Shown here: positions 1-8,498 of the stretch, piece after piece | Layout of the letters: each line of letters opens with the position of its first letter | Numbering within the stretch: the first letter of the stretch is position 1 | Assembly (NCBI GenBank): GCA_944372575.1 | Contig: CALVZS010000008.1 | Coordinates: forward strand, 1-64,000 | DNA from: an uncultured Clostridia bacterium | Lineage (GTDB): Bacteria > Bacillota > Clostridia > Christensenellales > Borkfalkiaceae | Direction of reading: 5' to 3' | DNA: 64,000 nt | The notes under the pieces: model-generated | What the model was told of the DNA's origin: nothing | What the model saw: only the letters and a program-made list of their open reading frames with translations | Databases searched by the model: none | Made by a program: the position numbers and the translations under genes

Positions 1-13
1 GCGGCGCTTCTCT

Positions 14-1342
14 TTATTTGTCTGACGGTGCATCCTCATCGCGGGTGATTTCGCCTGCGTGTTCGGCGGCGTTGTCGTAGCGCTGCCGCTCGCTCGCCTC
101 CCACGTCAGGCGCGCCTTGTGCTTGAGGCGGTAGAACCCCACGATATAGATGGGGATGTATTCCAGCAGGTAGAAGGGGGAAATGAGCAACGTTGCCGTC
201 TTTTCCCCGGGGGAGAGAACGGTGAACGCCTCGTGGCTCGCCGTCATCGCCAGAATATTGTACAGAAGGAGCAGGACGTACAAAATGCCGAAGGGCATGA
301 CGATAAGCAGAAAGATGCTGCGGAGCATGAGGTGCGCGTTCCCGCCGAATGCGTACCAGACGGCGAGGACGATGCCGGCGATGATGGTGACAATGGAGAT
401 CGCCGCAAAGAGGGCGAGCGGATAGATCCCGTACAGGCAGTCGTACTCCGCCTTGCTCATCTTTCCCCGCTTCTTTGCCTGCGCTTTGATCTGCTCCTTG
501 TACTTTTCATCGCCCTGCATATAGCCCATCACCCAGCGCATCCGGCGGTTGTAGTTGTCCTTGTGGCCGGGCGCCTCCTCGGTGTAGAGCACGGCATACG
601 GCCAGTACATGGATTTGAAGCCCTTGAGTACGCTGTCCAGCCGCAGCTCATAGTCCTCGGTGAGGGTGCGGTAGGGCCAGCCGCCCAAAGTTTCGATGAG
701 GGAGCGGCGCAGCATCATGCCCTGTCCGCACATGGTGAGCGGAATGTCCTTTGCGGTGCGGTAGCGGTTGCCCAGATCGTCCAGCATCGCCCAGGTCAGG
801 GCGGAGTTGTTGGAAAATACGGTGCGCTTCTTCCTGTCCCCCAGACCGTTTTTCATATATTTGCGGGTGAGATAGATGTCGTAGTCCCACTCGAGCGCGT
901 TGTTCAGCTCGCGTACATAGGAGGGGGAGAGCACACCGTCTGCGTCCACAATGACAAAGGCGTCGAAACTTGCAAGCTCCTCTTCGGAGAGCGCCTTGAA
1001 AAATCCGTCCAGAGCGTCCCCCTTGCAGGTCTGATCGGGGACAACGTACACCTTTGCGCCGATCTCTTCGGCAAGGGCGATCGTGGGGTCGTCGGCGTCC
1101 TTGACGATGACGTTCACGGCAAATTCCCCGTCATAGTCCTGCCGGCGGATGGAATCGAAAAGATCTCCGATGACGGTGCTCTCGTTGCGTGCGGGGACGA
1201 TGATGCAGATCCTGTGTTTTTCTTTTGCCGTACGGTAAGGCGGTTTATTGAAGGCGTAGAAGAATCCCGTCAGGCGGGGAATATATGCCGCAAAGGCAAT
1301 GGCGGCAATGACGATATATGCAATGAGAAAGGCGTCGATCAT
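14..1342 (-). CDS. Membrane-anchored family 2 glycosyltransferase
   Basis: 442 residues. One hydrophobic segment lies at the extreme N-terminus (about residues 3-22), then a cytosolic GT-A type domain, then about three membrane segments near residues 315-405. The catalytic domain shows PARNES near residue 51, a VDADG metal/nucleotide-sugar motif near 132, TEDYELR near 230, and an RRMRWVMGY stretch like the Q/RxxRW motif of processive GT2 enzymes. It therefore probably transfers a sugar from a nucleotide donor to a membrane or surface polysaccharide; donor and acceptor cannot be told. It is transcribed alone, away from the next gene, from a near-consensus promoter. Confidence 0.85.
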   Translation of the reverse strand: MIDAFLIAYIVIAAIAFAAYIPRLTGFFYAFNKPPYRTAKEKHRICIIVPARNESTVIGDLFDSIRRQDYDGEFAVNVIVKDADDPTIALAEEIGAKVYVVPDQTCKGDALDGFFKALSEEELASFDAFVIVDADGVLSPSYVRELNNALEWDYDIYLTRKYMKNGLGDRKKRTVFSNNSALTWAMLDDLGNRYRTAKDIPLTMCGQGMMLRRSLIETLGGWPYRTLTEDYELRLDSVLKGFKSMYWPYAVLYTEEAPGHKDNYNRRMRWVMGYMQGDEKYKEQIKAQAKKRGKMSKAEYDCLYGIYPLALFAAISIVTIIAGIVLAVWYAFGGNAHLMLRSIFLLIVMPFGILYVLLLLYNILAMTASHEAFTVLSPGEKTATLLISPFYLLEYIPIYIVGFYRLKHKARLTWEASERQRYDNAAEHAGEITRDEDAPSDK

Positions 1343-1386
1343 ATTCGTGAAAGGCTTCTCCGTGGTAACAGAATGTAGACAACTTT

Positions 1387-1415
1387 ATTATATCTCACTT
1401 GATGACAAAATGCAA
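1387..1415 (-). promoter_or_regulatory. Sigma-A type promoter of the glycosyltransferase gene
   Basis: On the minus strand TTGCAT (1415-1410) and TATAAT (1392-1387) are separated by 17 bp, about 45 bp upstream of the start codon. Confidence 0.65.
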
Positions 1416-1488
1416 TCGTTTGTCCGGAAAAACCGTGGGCTTTGTCATAAAATTTTATGACATTGTTCAAAAAGTCAACAGAACGCCG

Positions 1489-1521
1489 GGAAAAAAGTGC
1501 CTGCCGCATAGTGCGGCAGGC
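1489..1521 (-). terminator. Rho-independent terminator of glyQS
   Basis: The arms GCCTGCCGCA (1499-1508) and TGCGGCAGGC (1512-1521) pair perfectly around a 3-nt loop. On the minus strand the hairpin is followed by ACTTTTTT, 13 bp after the glycyl-tRNA synthetase stop. Confidence 0.85.
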
Positions 1522-1534
1522 GTAAAAAAATTAT

Positions 1535-2911
1535 TCAGAAGGCGCACTTTTGGGTGAGGAAAGCGATCGCCTCATCGGGCGTCATGCGCACCTGTTCCAT
1601 GCTGTCCCTATCGCGCACGGTCACGGTTCCGTCCTCCAGCGTCGTAAAGTCCACGGTCAGGCAGTAGGGGGTACCGATCTCATCCTGCCTGCGGTAGCGC
1701 TTGCCGATGGAGCCTGCCTCGTCGTAGGTGACGGAGAAAAACTTCTTCAGCTTGTTTAAGATCTCCCTTGCGGGTTCGGCGAGGTTCTTCTGCAGGGGGA
1801 GCACCGCCGCCTTGTATGCCGCAACGGCGGGGTGGAAGTGCAGCACGGTGCGCACTTCGCCGTTCTCCAGCGTCTCCTCGTCGTACGCCTCGGAGAGCAC
1901 GGCGAGCATCAGGCGGTCTGCGCCGATGGAGTATTCGATGACGTAGGGGATGTACTTCTCGCCCGTGACGGGGTCGATATAGGAGAGCGACTTGCCCGAA
2001 TATTCCTGGTGGCGGGAGAGGTCGTAGTCGGTGCGGTTGTGGATGCCGTTGAGCTCGTTCCAGCCCATGGGGAATTCGTACTGGATGTCGCACGCCTCCT
2101 TTGCATAATGGGCGAGCTTGTCGTGGTCGTGAAAGCGCAGATGCGCGGCATCAAAGCCCAGGTCGAGCAGGAACTGCCAAGCCTTATCCTTGAACTGCGC
2201 GTAGTATTCGCTGTCCGTTCCCTTCTTGCAGAACCACTGGTGTTCCATCTGCTCAAATTCGATGGTGCGGAAGATAAAGTTCCCGGGCGTGATCTCGTTG
2301 CGGAACGCCTTGCCGACCTGCGCGATGCCGAAGGGGATCTTGGCGCGGGTGGTGCGCTGCACGTTGAGGAAGTTGACAAATTCGCCCTGTGCCGTCTCGG
2401 GGCGCAGGTAGATCTTGTTCTGGCTCTCGTCCGTCACGCCGCGGCTGGTCTCGAACATCAGATTGAAGGTGCGGATGGGCGTCCAGTCGCACTTGCCGCA
2501 CACGGGGCAGCAGACGTGATGCTCGTTGATGTATGCCTCCATCTCCGCATTGCTCATCAGGTCGGGGTTGACCTTTCCCTTGGAGTGCGCCTCGATCAGG
2601 TTGTCGGCGCGATGGCGGGACTTGCAGTTTTTGCAGTCCATCTTGGGGTCGGAGAAGGAGGTGGTGTGTCCGCTCGCCTCCCAGACGCGCGCGTTCATCA
2701 AAATGGCGGCGTCCACGCCGAAGGAGTTGTCGCTCTCCTGCACAAAGCGCTTCCACCAGGCGCGCTTCAAGTTGTTCTTGATTTCCACGCCCACGGGGCC
2801 GTAGTCCCAGGTATTGCCCATGCCGCCGTAGATCTCGCTCCCGGGGAAGATGATGCCGCGCGCCTTGCACAGCGCGACCAGTTTGTCCATCGTGACCGCT
2901 CTCTTTTCCAT
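1535..2911 (-). CDS. glyQS: Glycyl-tRNA synthetase, homodimeric type
   Basis: 458 residues, the usual length of the single-chain alpha2 GlyRS, a class II synthetase that charges tRNA-Gly. N-terminal GGMGNTWDYGP and the class II motif 2 region (FRNEITPG, FRTIEFEQ) are clear. A Cys-rich insertion with CKNC and CCPVCGKC (about residues 93-142) fits the zinc-binding insertion of this family, and the C-terminal anticodon-binding domain is present. The alternative alpha2beta2 form is not encoded here. No T-box leader is seen: only about 30 bp lie between the predicted -10 and the start codon. Confidence 0.97.
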   Translation of the reverse strand: MEKRAVTMDKLVALCKARGIIFPGSEIYGGMGNTWDYGPVGVEIKNNLKRAWWKRFVQESDNSFGVDAAILMNARVWEASGHTTSFSDPKMDCKNCKSRHRADNLIEAHSKGKVNPDLMSNAEMEAYINEHHVCCPVCGKCDWTPIRTFNLMFETSRGVTDESQNKIYLRPETAQGEFVNFLNVQRTTRAKIPFGIAQVGKAFRNEITPGNFIFRTIEFEQMEHQWFCKKGTDSEYYAQFKDKAWQFLLDLGFDAAHLRFHDHDKLAHYAKEACDIQYEFPMGWNELNGIHNRTDYDLSRHQEYSGKSLSYIDPVTGEKYIPYVIEYSIGADRLMLAVLSEAYDEETLENGEVRTVLHFHPAVAAYKAAVLPLQKNLAEPAREILNKLKKFFSVTYDEAGSIGKRYRRQDEIGTPYCLTVDFTTLEDGTVTVRDRDSMEQVRMTPDEAIAFLTQKCAF

Positions 2912-2944
2912 AGCCGTGTTCCTTTTTCAAAAATGTTCGCAGAT

Positions 2945-2973
2945 ATTATACTCTATTCTCCCCTCCATGGCAA
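2945..2973 (-). promoter_or_regulatory. Sigma-A type promoter of glyQS
   Basis: Minus strand TTGCCA (2973-2968), 17-bp spacer, TATAAT (2950-2945). Confidence 0.65.
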
Positions 2974-3149
2974 GCAAAATGGCCGACCATTTTTCCCGCA
3001 GCACGGACGGGGCGCGCCCTCGTCTGCCGCGGGTACGGCGCTCCGCCATAAATTTCGGGAAGTGGGGCGGAAACGGTATCATTTTTACGGCCGATGTGCT
3101 ATAATACAGTCAATATGATCCGGAACAGCCGGACGCACAGGAGAGAAGT

Positions 3150-4775
3150 ATGGCAGAAGCCTCCAATTTCATTGAACAGATCATTGAGGAAGATCTTGCC
3201 TCAGGTAGGATCAAGGCGGTGCAGACGCGTTTCCCGCCCGAACCCAACGGGTATCTGCACATCGGCCACGCCAAGAGCATGTACGTCAATTTCGGCATCG
3301 CTGAAAAGTACGGCGGCAAGTGCAACCTCTTTTACGACGATACCAACCCCAGCAAGGAAAAGACGGAGTTCGTGGACGCCATCAAGCGCGACATCGCCTG
3401 GCTGGGCTATCACTGGGCGAAGGAGGTGTACGCCTCCGACTTTTTTAACACCATCTATGAATATGCCGAGCGGCTCATCCTTGAGGGCAAGGCGTTCGTG
3501 TGCGACCTCTCCGCCGAGGAGATCAAGGCGACGCGCGGCACCCTGACGGAGCCGGGGAAGGACAGCCCGTACAGGAACCGTACGCCCGAGGAGAACCTGC
3601 GTCTCTTCCGCGAGATGCGCGCGGGAAAGTATGCGGACGGCGAAAAGAGCCTGCGCGCCAAGATCGACATGGCATCCCCCAACGTCAACCTGCGCGACCC
3701 CGTCATCTACCGCATCCTGCGCGCCACCCACCACAGGACGGGGGACAAGTGGTGCATCTACCCCATGTACGACTACGCCCATCCCATCTGCGACTACCTG
3801 CAGGGCGTCACACATTCCCTGTGTACGCTGGAATTTGAGGATCACCGCCCCCTGTATGACTGGGTGGGCATTTCCCTGGGCTTTGACCCCAAGCCCCGCC
3901 AGATCGAGTTCGCGCGCCTGAATATGACCAACCTGGTCATGAGCAAGCGCTATCTCAAAAAGCTGGTCGAGGACGGCTCGGTACACGGCTGGGACGATCC
4001 CCGGATGCCCACGCTCGCCGGGCTCAGAAACCGTGGCATCCCCGCAGCCGCCGTGCGAGACTTCTGCGCGCGGGCGGGCGTCACCAAGGCGCAGTCGGAG
4101 AGCGACATCTCCTATTTCGAGGCGGTCGTGCGCGAGTACCTCAACGCCCGCGCGCCCCGCGCGATGGCGGTCGTCGATCCCATCCGGCTCACCGTCACCA
4201 ACTACGAGGGCAGCGAGGAGGTGGACTTCGAAGTCAACCAGCTCGATCCCGCGGCAGGCACCCGAAAGGTGACCTTCGGCAGGAACCTCTATATCGAGCG
4301 CGGCGATTTCTCCCTCGACCCGCCCCCCAAGTATCACCGCCTGAAGCTCGGCGGCGTGGCGCGGCTGAAGAACGCCTACATCGTGCGCTGCGATGACGTC
4401 GTGAAGGATGCGGACGGCAACGTTACCGAGATTTTGTGTACCTACCTGCCCGAGAGCCGCAGCGGACACGATACGAGCGGCGTCAAGGCGAAGGGCGTTC
4501 TGCACTGGGTGAATGCCGACACCTGTGTAGATGCGGAGCTCAGGCAGTACGACCACCTGCTGCGCGATGCCGACTATGCGGGGCAGGACTTCTCCGAGCG
4601 CATGAATCTGGACAGCGAATACATCTTCTCCGCCAAGGCGGAGCCCTACCTTGCCGAGGCGGAGGAGGGGACGGCATTCCAGCTCATGCGCACGGGCTAC
4701 TACAAGGTGTGCCGCGACGCGGACAGGCTCTGCCTTTCGGAGATCGTCTCCTTAAAGGACAATTTCAACAAGTGA
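3150..4775 (+). CDS. glnS: Glutaminyl-tRNA synthetase
   Basis: 541 residues, class I synthetase charging tRNA-Gln directly. The sequence shows RFPPEPNGYLHIGHAKS with the HIGH signature near residue 35, a KMSKS-like VMSKRYL near 270, and the C-terminal anticodon-binding beta-barrels. GlnRS is told from GluRS by the PPEPNGYLHIGH context and the length. A strong AGGAGAG lies 5-10 nt before the ATG. A TATAAT at 3100-3105 is a likely -10, without a clear -35. Many Bacillota make Gln-tRNA by GatCAB amidation instead, so GlnRS suggests the direct route; whether gatCAB also exists cannot be seen. Confidence 0.96.
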   Translation: MAEASNFIEQIIEEDLASGRIKAVQTRFPPEPNGYLHIGHAKSMYVNFGIAEKYGGKCNLFYDDTNPSKEKTEFVDAIKRDIAWLGYHWAKEVYASDFFNTIYEYAERLILEGKAFVCDLSAEEIKATRGTLTEPGKDSPYRNRTPEENLRLFREMRAGKYADGEKSLRAKIDMASPNVNLRDPVIYRILRATHHRTGDKWCIYPMYDYAHPICDYLQGVTHSLCTLEFEDHRPLYDWVGISLGFDPKPRQIEFARLNMTNLVMSKRYLKKLVEDGSVHGWDDPRMPTLAGLRNRGIPAAAVRDFCARAGVTKAQSESDISYFEAVVREYLNARAPRAMAVVDPIRLTVTNYEGSEEVDFEVNQLDPAAGTRKVTFGRNLYIERGDFSLDPPPKYHRLKLGGVARLKNAYIVRCDDVVKDADGNVTEILCTYLPESRSGHDTSGVKAKGVLHWVNADTCVDAELRQYDHLLRDADYAGQDFSERMNLDSEYIFSAKAEPYLAEAEEGTAFQLMRTGYYKVCRDADRLCLSEIVSLKDNFNK

Positions 4776-4809
4776 GGGCGGAATAGTCTGCCGCCGCCGC
4801 GCGCATACT

Positions 4810-5172
4810 GTGCGCGTGACGACGTTGGACGAAAGGACGCTCTCCCTGCTCGGAACGCTGGAAACGCTCTGCCCGGACGGCGGCTATCATATCGTGGAGG
4901 CGGCCGATCTTCCGCTCTCCGCGCAGGAGGCGGCGGAGGGGATCGCCTGCCTTGCGGACAGCCGCCGCATCGAGGTGCGCTACGCGGAGGAGGGGACGTA
5001 CTGCCTGCGCGTCCTGCCTGCGGGCAGGGCATATGTGCAGCAGGCGCGTGAGCACGACTTCCGGATGCGGCTGCACCTGCGCCGAACGGTGCTCTTTGCC
5101 TTTCTCGGGGCGGCTGCGGGCGGGTTTCTTGCCGCCATGGCCGCGGTTCTTCTCGTCCTCGTCCTGAGGTGA
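4810..5172 (+). CDS. Small winged-helix-like protein with C-terminal membrane segment (first of pair)
   Basis: 120 residues from a GTG codon. A second in-frame GTG two codons later (4816) is an alternative start. The first 75 residues look like a winged-helix module: helices (LDERTLSLLGTLETL, SAQEAAEGIACLADS), then a beta hairpin ending EEGTYCLRVLPAG. Residues about 92-118 form one hydrophobic segment. It follows glnS by about 35 bp, and its TGA is next to the start of a similarly built gene. I do not recognise a family. A membrane-tethered regulator is one reading, but no DNA-binding residues can be assigned. Confidence 0.7.
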   Translation: MRVTTLDERTLSLLGTLETLCPDGGYHIVEAADLPLSAQEAAEGIACLADSRRIEVRYAEEGTYCLRVLPAGRAYVQQAREHDFRMRLHLRRTVLFAFLGAAAGGFLAAMAAVLLVLVLR

Positions 5173-5540
5173 CTATGTGGAACGCGGCGCTGGACAGAAC
5201 GGAAAATGAAGTGATGCGCGCCCTTCTCACGCTCTCGGCGGGGAAGGCGCGCTTTCTTGCTTCTCCCGCCGAGATGCTCTCCCTCGTGAAGGGCAGGTGC
5301 GACGAGGCGGCGCTGGAGCGCACCCTCCTCTCCCTTGCGCAGGACGGCTATTTCGACTTCATTGCCACCGACCGCAAGGGGGAAAAGACGTACGTCGTGG
5401 AACTGCGGCCCAAGGGCGCGGCGTTTGAGCGCAGCGCGCACAACGACCGCCGCCGCTTCGTCCTGCGTCTCATTGTGGCTGCGGCGTGCGGGCTTGCCTC
5501 CGCGCTCATCGGCATTCTGCTCAAACTCATCATCTCATAG
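5169..5540 (+). CDS. Small winged-helix-like protein with C-terminal membrane segment (second of pair)
   Basis: 123 residues from GTG at 5169, which overlaps the previous gene by 4 nt; ATG at 5175 is an equally possible start. The architecture matches the preceding protein: a helical N-terminus (ENEVMRALLTLS, EAALERTLLSLAQDGYFDF), a short beta wing (EKTYVVELRPKG) and a single C-terminal hydrophobic segment (about 100-122) after a basic stretch (HNDRRRF). The two look like diverged paralogues that are translationally coupled and may act as a heterodimer. Function is unknown. Confidence 0.7.
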   Translation: MTMWNAALDRTENEVMRALLTLSAGKARFLASPAEMLSLVKGRCDEAALERTLLSLAQDGYFDFIATDRKGEKTYVVELRPKGAAFERSAHNDRRRFVLRLIVAAACGLASALIGILLKLIIS

Positions 5541-5591
5541 CGCTCCCGCGGCAAAAGCGGCGTTTGCCGCTGCCGACCCGCCCCGAAAGAG

Positions 5592-5620
5592 TTGACAGTC
5601 TGCCGCAGATAGGATATAAT
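5592..5620 (+). promoter_or_regulatory. Sigma-A promoter of uvrB
   Basis: Consensus TTGACA (5592-5597), 17-bp spacer, consensus TATAAT (5615-5620). Confidence 0.85.
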
Positions 5621-5625
5621 AGTTG

Positions 5626-5639
5626 CGAACAAAAGTTCG
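5626..5639 (+). promoter_or_regulatory. LexA (DinR) SOS box of uvrB
   Basis: CGAACAAAAGTTCG matches the Bacillota SOS operator CGAAC-N4-GTTCG exactly. It begins 6 bp after the -10 hexamer and covers the transcription start, so bound LexA would block initiation. Confidence 0.85.
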
Positions 5640-5709
5640 ACTTTCTTGAAAAAATTTTGCACCCCTGCCCGGAGCGTCCGCAGCAGGGGCTGCGCACAGA
5701 GGTCTGTTC

Positions 5710-7674
5710 ATGGAGCATCACGAATTCAAACTTCATGCGCCCTTTCAGCCCACGGGCGATCAGCCGCAGGCCATCGAAAAGCTCACGGATGGCGTGCTGG
5801 ACGGCATCCGCACGCAGGTGCTCGTCGGCGTGACGGGCAGCGGCAAGACGTTCACCATGGCAAACGTCATCAAAAACGTGGGGCGTCCCGCGCTCGTCAT
5901 CGCGCACAACAAGACGCTCGCCGCCCAGCTGTGCAACGAGTTCCGCGCCTTTTTCCCCGAAAACCGTGTGGAATACTTCGTGTCCTATTACGACTACTAT
6001 CAGCCGGAGAGCTACATTCCCTCGACGGATACATATATCGAAAAGGACTCGGCGACCAACGATGAGATCGACAAGCTGCGCAACGCTGCCACCTGCTCGC
6101 TGGGCGAGCGGGACGACGTCATCGTCGTCTCCTCCGTGTCCTGCATCTACGGCCTGGGCGCGCCGGAGGAATTCTTCCGCCTGGGCATCTCGCTGCGGCC
6201 GGGGCAGACGATGACGCGCGACGAATTGCTCACCCGCCTTGTCGGCATCCAGTATTCGCGCAACGACATGGACTTTAAGCGCTCCACCTTCCGCGTGCGC
6301 GGGGACGTGGTGGAGATCTTCCCCGCCTCCAATTCGGAGGTCGCCGTGCGCGTGGAGTTCTTCGGCGACGAGATCGACTCGCTGGGCGAGGTGGACGTGA
6401 CGACGGGCAAGGTGATCTCCGCCTTAAAGCACGCCGTCATCTATCCCGCCAGCCACTATGCGGTGGGCTCTGAAAAGCTCATGTGCGCCCTCTCCATGAT
6501 CGAGGAAGACCTGAAGGGGGAGGTCAAAGCGTTCGAGGACGCGGGGAAACTTTTGGAGGCGCAGCGCCTCTCCCAGCGCACCGAGCACGATCTGGAGATG
6601 CTGCGCGAGATCGGCTACTGTTCGGGCGTGGAGAACTACTCCCGCTACTTCGACGGGCGGCAGCCGGGGCAGCCCTCCTTCACGCTGCTCGACTATTTTC
6701 CGGAAAATTTCCTCGTCTTTATCGATGAGAGCCACATGACCATCCCGCAGATCCGCGCCATGTACAACGGCGACCTCGCGCGCAAGACCAACCTGGTGGA
6801 GTACGGCTTCCGCATGAAGTCGGCGTTCGACAACCGCCCGCTCACCTTTGAGGAGTTCGACGCGCGCGTGCCGCAGATGATCTGTGTCTCGGCGACGCCC
6901 GCGCCCTATGAACTCGAACAAGCGGGACAGGTGGTGGAACAGCTCATCCGTCCTACGGGGCTTCTGGATCCGCCCGTCACCGTCAGGCCCACCAAGGGGC
7001 AGATCGACGATCTTCTGTCCGAAGTCAACCGCGTGGTGAAAAAGGGCGGGCGGGTGCTGGTCACCACTCTGACCAAACGCATGGCGGAAAACCTGACCGA
7101 CTATCTGAAAGAGAACGGCGTGAAGGTGCGCTACATGCACTCGGACATCGATGCCCTGGAGCGCATCGACATTATCACGGGGCTGCGCTCGGGTGAGTTC
7201 GACGTGCTGTGCGGCATCAACCTGCTGCGCGAGGGACTGGATCTGCCCGAGGTGGAGCTGGTCGCCATCCTCGATGCGGACAAGGAAGGCTTTCTGCGCA
7301 GCGAGACCTCGCTGGTGCAGACCATCGGCCGCGCGGCGCGCAACGCCGAGGGGCGCGTCATCATGTACGCGGATGAGATGACGGGCAGTATGCAGCGCGC
7401 CATCTCCGAGACCAACCGCCGCCGCGCCGTGCAGCAGAAGTACAACGAGGAGCACGGCATTGTCCCCAAGACCATCGTCAAGGAGGTGTCGGACACCATC
7501 GGCATCACCACGTCCAGAGCGAAGCGCGCCGCCGAGGTAAAGGCGAAGGACATTCCCGAGGAGATCGAAAAGCTCAAGGCGCTCATGAAGGTGGCGTCCG
7601 CGCAGCTCGACTTCGAGCGCGCCATCGAGATCCGCGAGACCATCAACGAACTCAGAAAGCGGATGCGCAAGTGA
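5710..7674 (+). CDS. uvrB: Excinuclease ABC subunit B
   Basis: 654 residues, full length for UvrB, the helicase-like subunit that verifies damage and loads UvrC in nucleotide excision repair. Walker A GVTGSGKT lies near residue 39, the beta-hairpin region ([12 protein letters not shown]) near 95, DESHM near 340, helicase motifs V/VI ([20 protein letters not shown]) near 510-545, and the C-terminal UVR motif ([12 protein letters not shown]) near 635. The start follows the SOS-controlled promoter by about 90 bp. uvrA lies two genes downstream, so the damage-recognition pair is closely linked. Confidence 0.97.
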   Translation: MEHHEFKLHAPFQPTGDQPQAIEKLTDGVLDGIRTQVLVGVTGSGKTFTMANVIKNVGRPALVIAHNKTLAAQLCNEFRAFFPENRVEYFVSYYDYYQPESYIPSTDTYIEKDSATNDEIDKLRNAATCSLGERDDVIVVSSVSCIYGLGAPEEFFRLGISLRPGQTMTRDELLTRLVGIQYSRNDMDFKRSTFRVRGDVVEIFPASNSEVAVRVEFFGDEIDSLGEVDVTTGKVISALKHAVIYPASHYAVGSEKLMCALSMIEEDLKGEVKAFEDAGKLLEAQRLSQRTEHDLEMLREIGYCSGVENYSRYFDGRQPGQPSFTLLDYFPENFLVFIDESHMTIPQIRAMYNGDLARKTNLVEYGFRMKSAFDNRPLTFEEFDARVPQMICVSATPAPYELEQAGQVVEQLIRPTGLLDPPVTVRPTKGQIDDLLSEVNRVVKKGGRVLVTTLTKRMAENLTDYLKENGVKVRYMHSDIDALERIDIITGLRSGEFDVLCGINLLREGLDLPEVELVAILDADKEGFLRSETSLVQTIGRAARNAEGRVIMYADEMTGSMQRAISETNRRRAVQQKYNEEHGIVPKTIVKEVSDTIGITTSRAKRAAEVKAKDIPEEIEKLKALMKVASAQLDFERAIEIRETINELRKRMRK

Positions 7675-7708
7675 GGGGCAGATCGCCGCACGTCCGCATC
7701 GGAAGTGA

Positions 7709-7737
7709 TTGAAAAATTTTGAAATTCGTGGTATAAT
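7709..7737 (+). promoter_or_regulatory. Sigma-A promoter of the HAD nucleotidase gene
   Basis: TTGAAA (7709-7714), 17-bp spacer, TATAAT (7732-7737), 36 bp before the ATG. Confidence 0.75.
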
Positions 7738-7773
7738 GTGGTATCATAAGGACAGAGTACAAAGGAGGAAGCC

Positions 7774-8370
7774 ATGAAGATCGCCGTCGATATCGATGAT
7801 ACCCTGAATGTGATCGACCGTGTCCGCTATGCGGGCGAATATATCCGCAGAAAGGGGCTTCCCTATCAGATTGCCGATGAACACGCGCACGCCTTCGCCG
7901 CCGTCTATGACTGGACGGAGGAGGACGTCCTCACGTTTGTCCGCGAGGGCGGCATTACAGCGTTCACGGACGCGCCCGCCCGCAAGGGCGCCAGGGAGGT
8001 GCTCACAAGGTGGCGCGAGGCGGGCATCGAGGTCATCATCGTCACATCCCGCCCCGCTTCGTGGTTTTCCAATCCCGAAAAAGTATCCCGCGACTGGCTG
8101 GAAAAGCGGCGCATTCCCTATGATTCCCTCGTCGCCGCCGTTGCGGACAAGGGCGAATACTGTGCGCAGAACAACATCGACGTGCTCGTCGATGACAGCT
8201 TGCAGCAGTGCCTCTCGGCGCAGGAGAAGGGCGTCTATGCCGTGCTCGCCGTCTCCCGTGCAACGCTTCCGCGCGCCGGGGAGGTGCGCTACGGCGGGGC
8301 GAACTGGCAGCAGATCGACGGGGCGGTGGCGCACATCGCTGGACTGATGCTGCGCGCAGGCAGGGCATAG
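7774..8370 (+). CDS. HAD-superfamily 5'-nucleotidase-like hydrolase
   Basis: 198 residues. DIDDTL (Asp6, Asp8) is HAD motif I, a VTSRPA stretch (about residues 90-95) contains the motif II Ser/Thr, and the C-terminal DVLVDDS (about 137-143) is motif III/IV. This layout resembles the cytosolic 5'(3')-deoxyribonucleotidase (NT5C) group, which dephosphorylates (deoxy)nucleoside monophosphates; the exact substrate is not determinable. It sits between uvrB and uvrA with its own promoter and an AAGGAGG ribosome binding site, so a link to repair nucleotide turnover is only contextual. Confidence 0.8.
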   Translation: MKIAVDIDDTLNVIDRVRYAGEYIRRKGLPYQIADEHAHAFAAVYDWTEEDVLTFVREGGITAFTDAPARKGAREVLTRWREAGIEVIIVTSRPASWFSNPEKVSRDWLEKRRIPYDSLVAAVADKGEYCAQNNIDVLVDDSLQQCLSAQEKGVYAVLAVSRATLPRAGEVRYGGANWQQIDGAVAHIAGLMLRAGRA

Positions 8371-8498
8371 CGCGTGCGGACAATTCAGCGCGCGGTGCGC
8401 CCGCGCATATCTCCTGTTTTCCGCCGGAAAGCAGGGGAACTTTTTGTCAGAAAAAATCGCGATGGGAGCGCAGGCTCCGCGATCAGACCGGACAGTAT

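Noticed and set aside
59..1378. Long plus-strand open frame opposite the glycosyltransferase gene
   Set aside because: It is antisense to a gene with clear GT2 motifs, is rich in His/Val/Gly/Arg as expected for a GC-rich shadow frame, and lacks a ribosome binding site.
2912..3149. T-box leaders before glyQS or glnS
   Set aside because: The divergent gap is under 240 bp and holds two promoters; no T-box sequence or terminator/antiterminator pair is visible.
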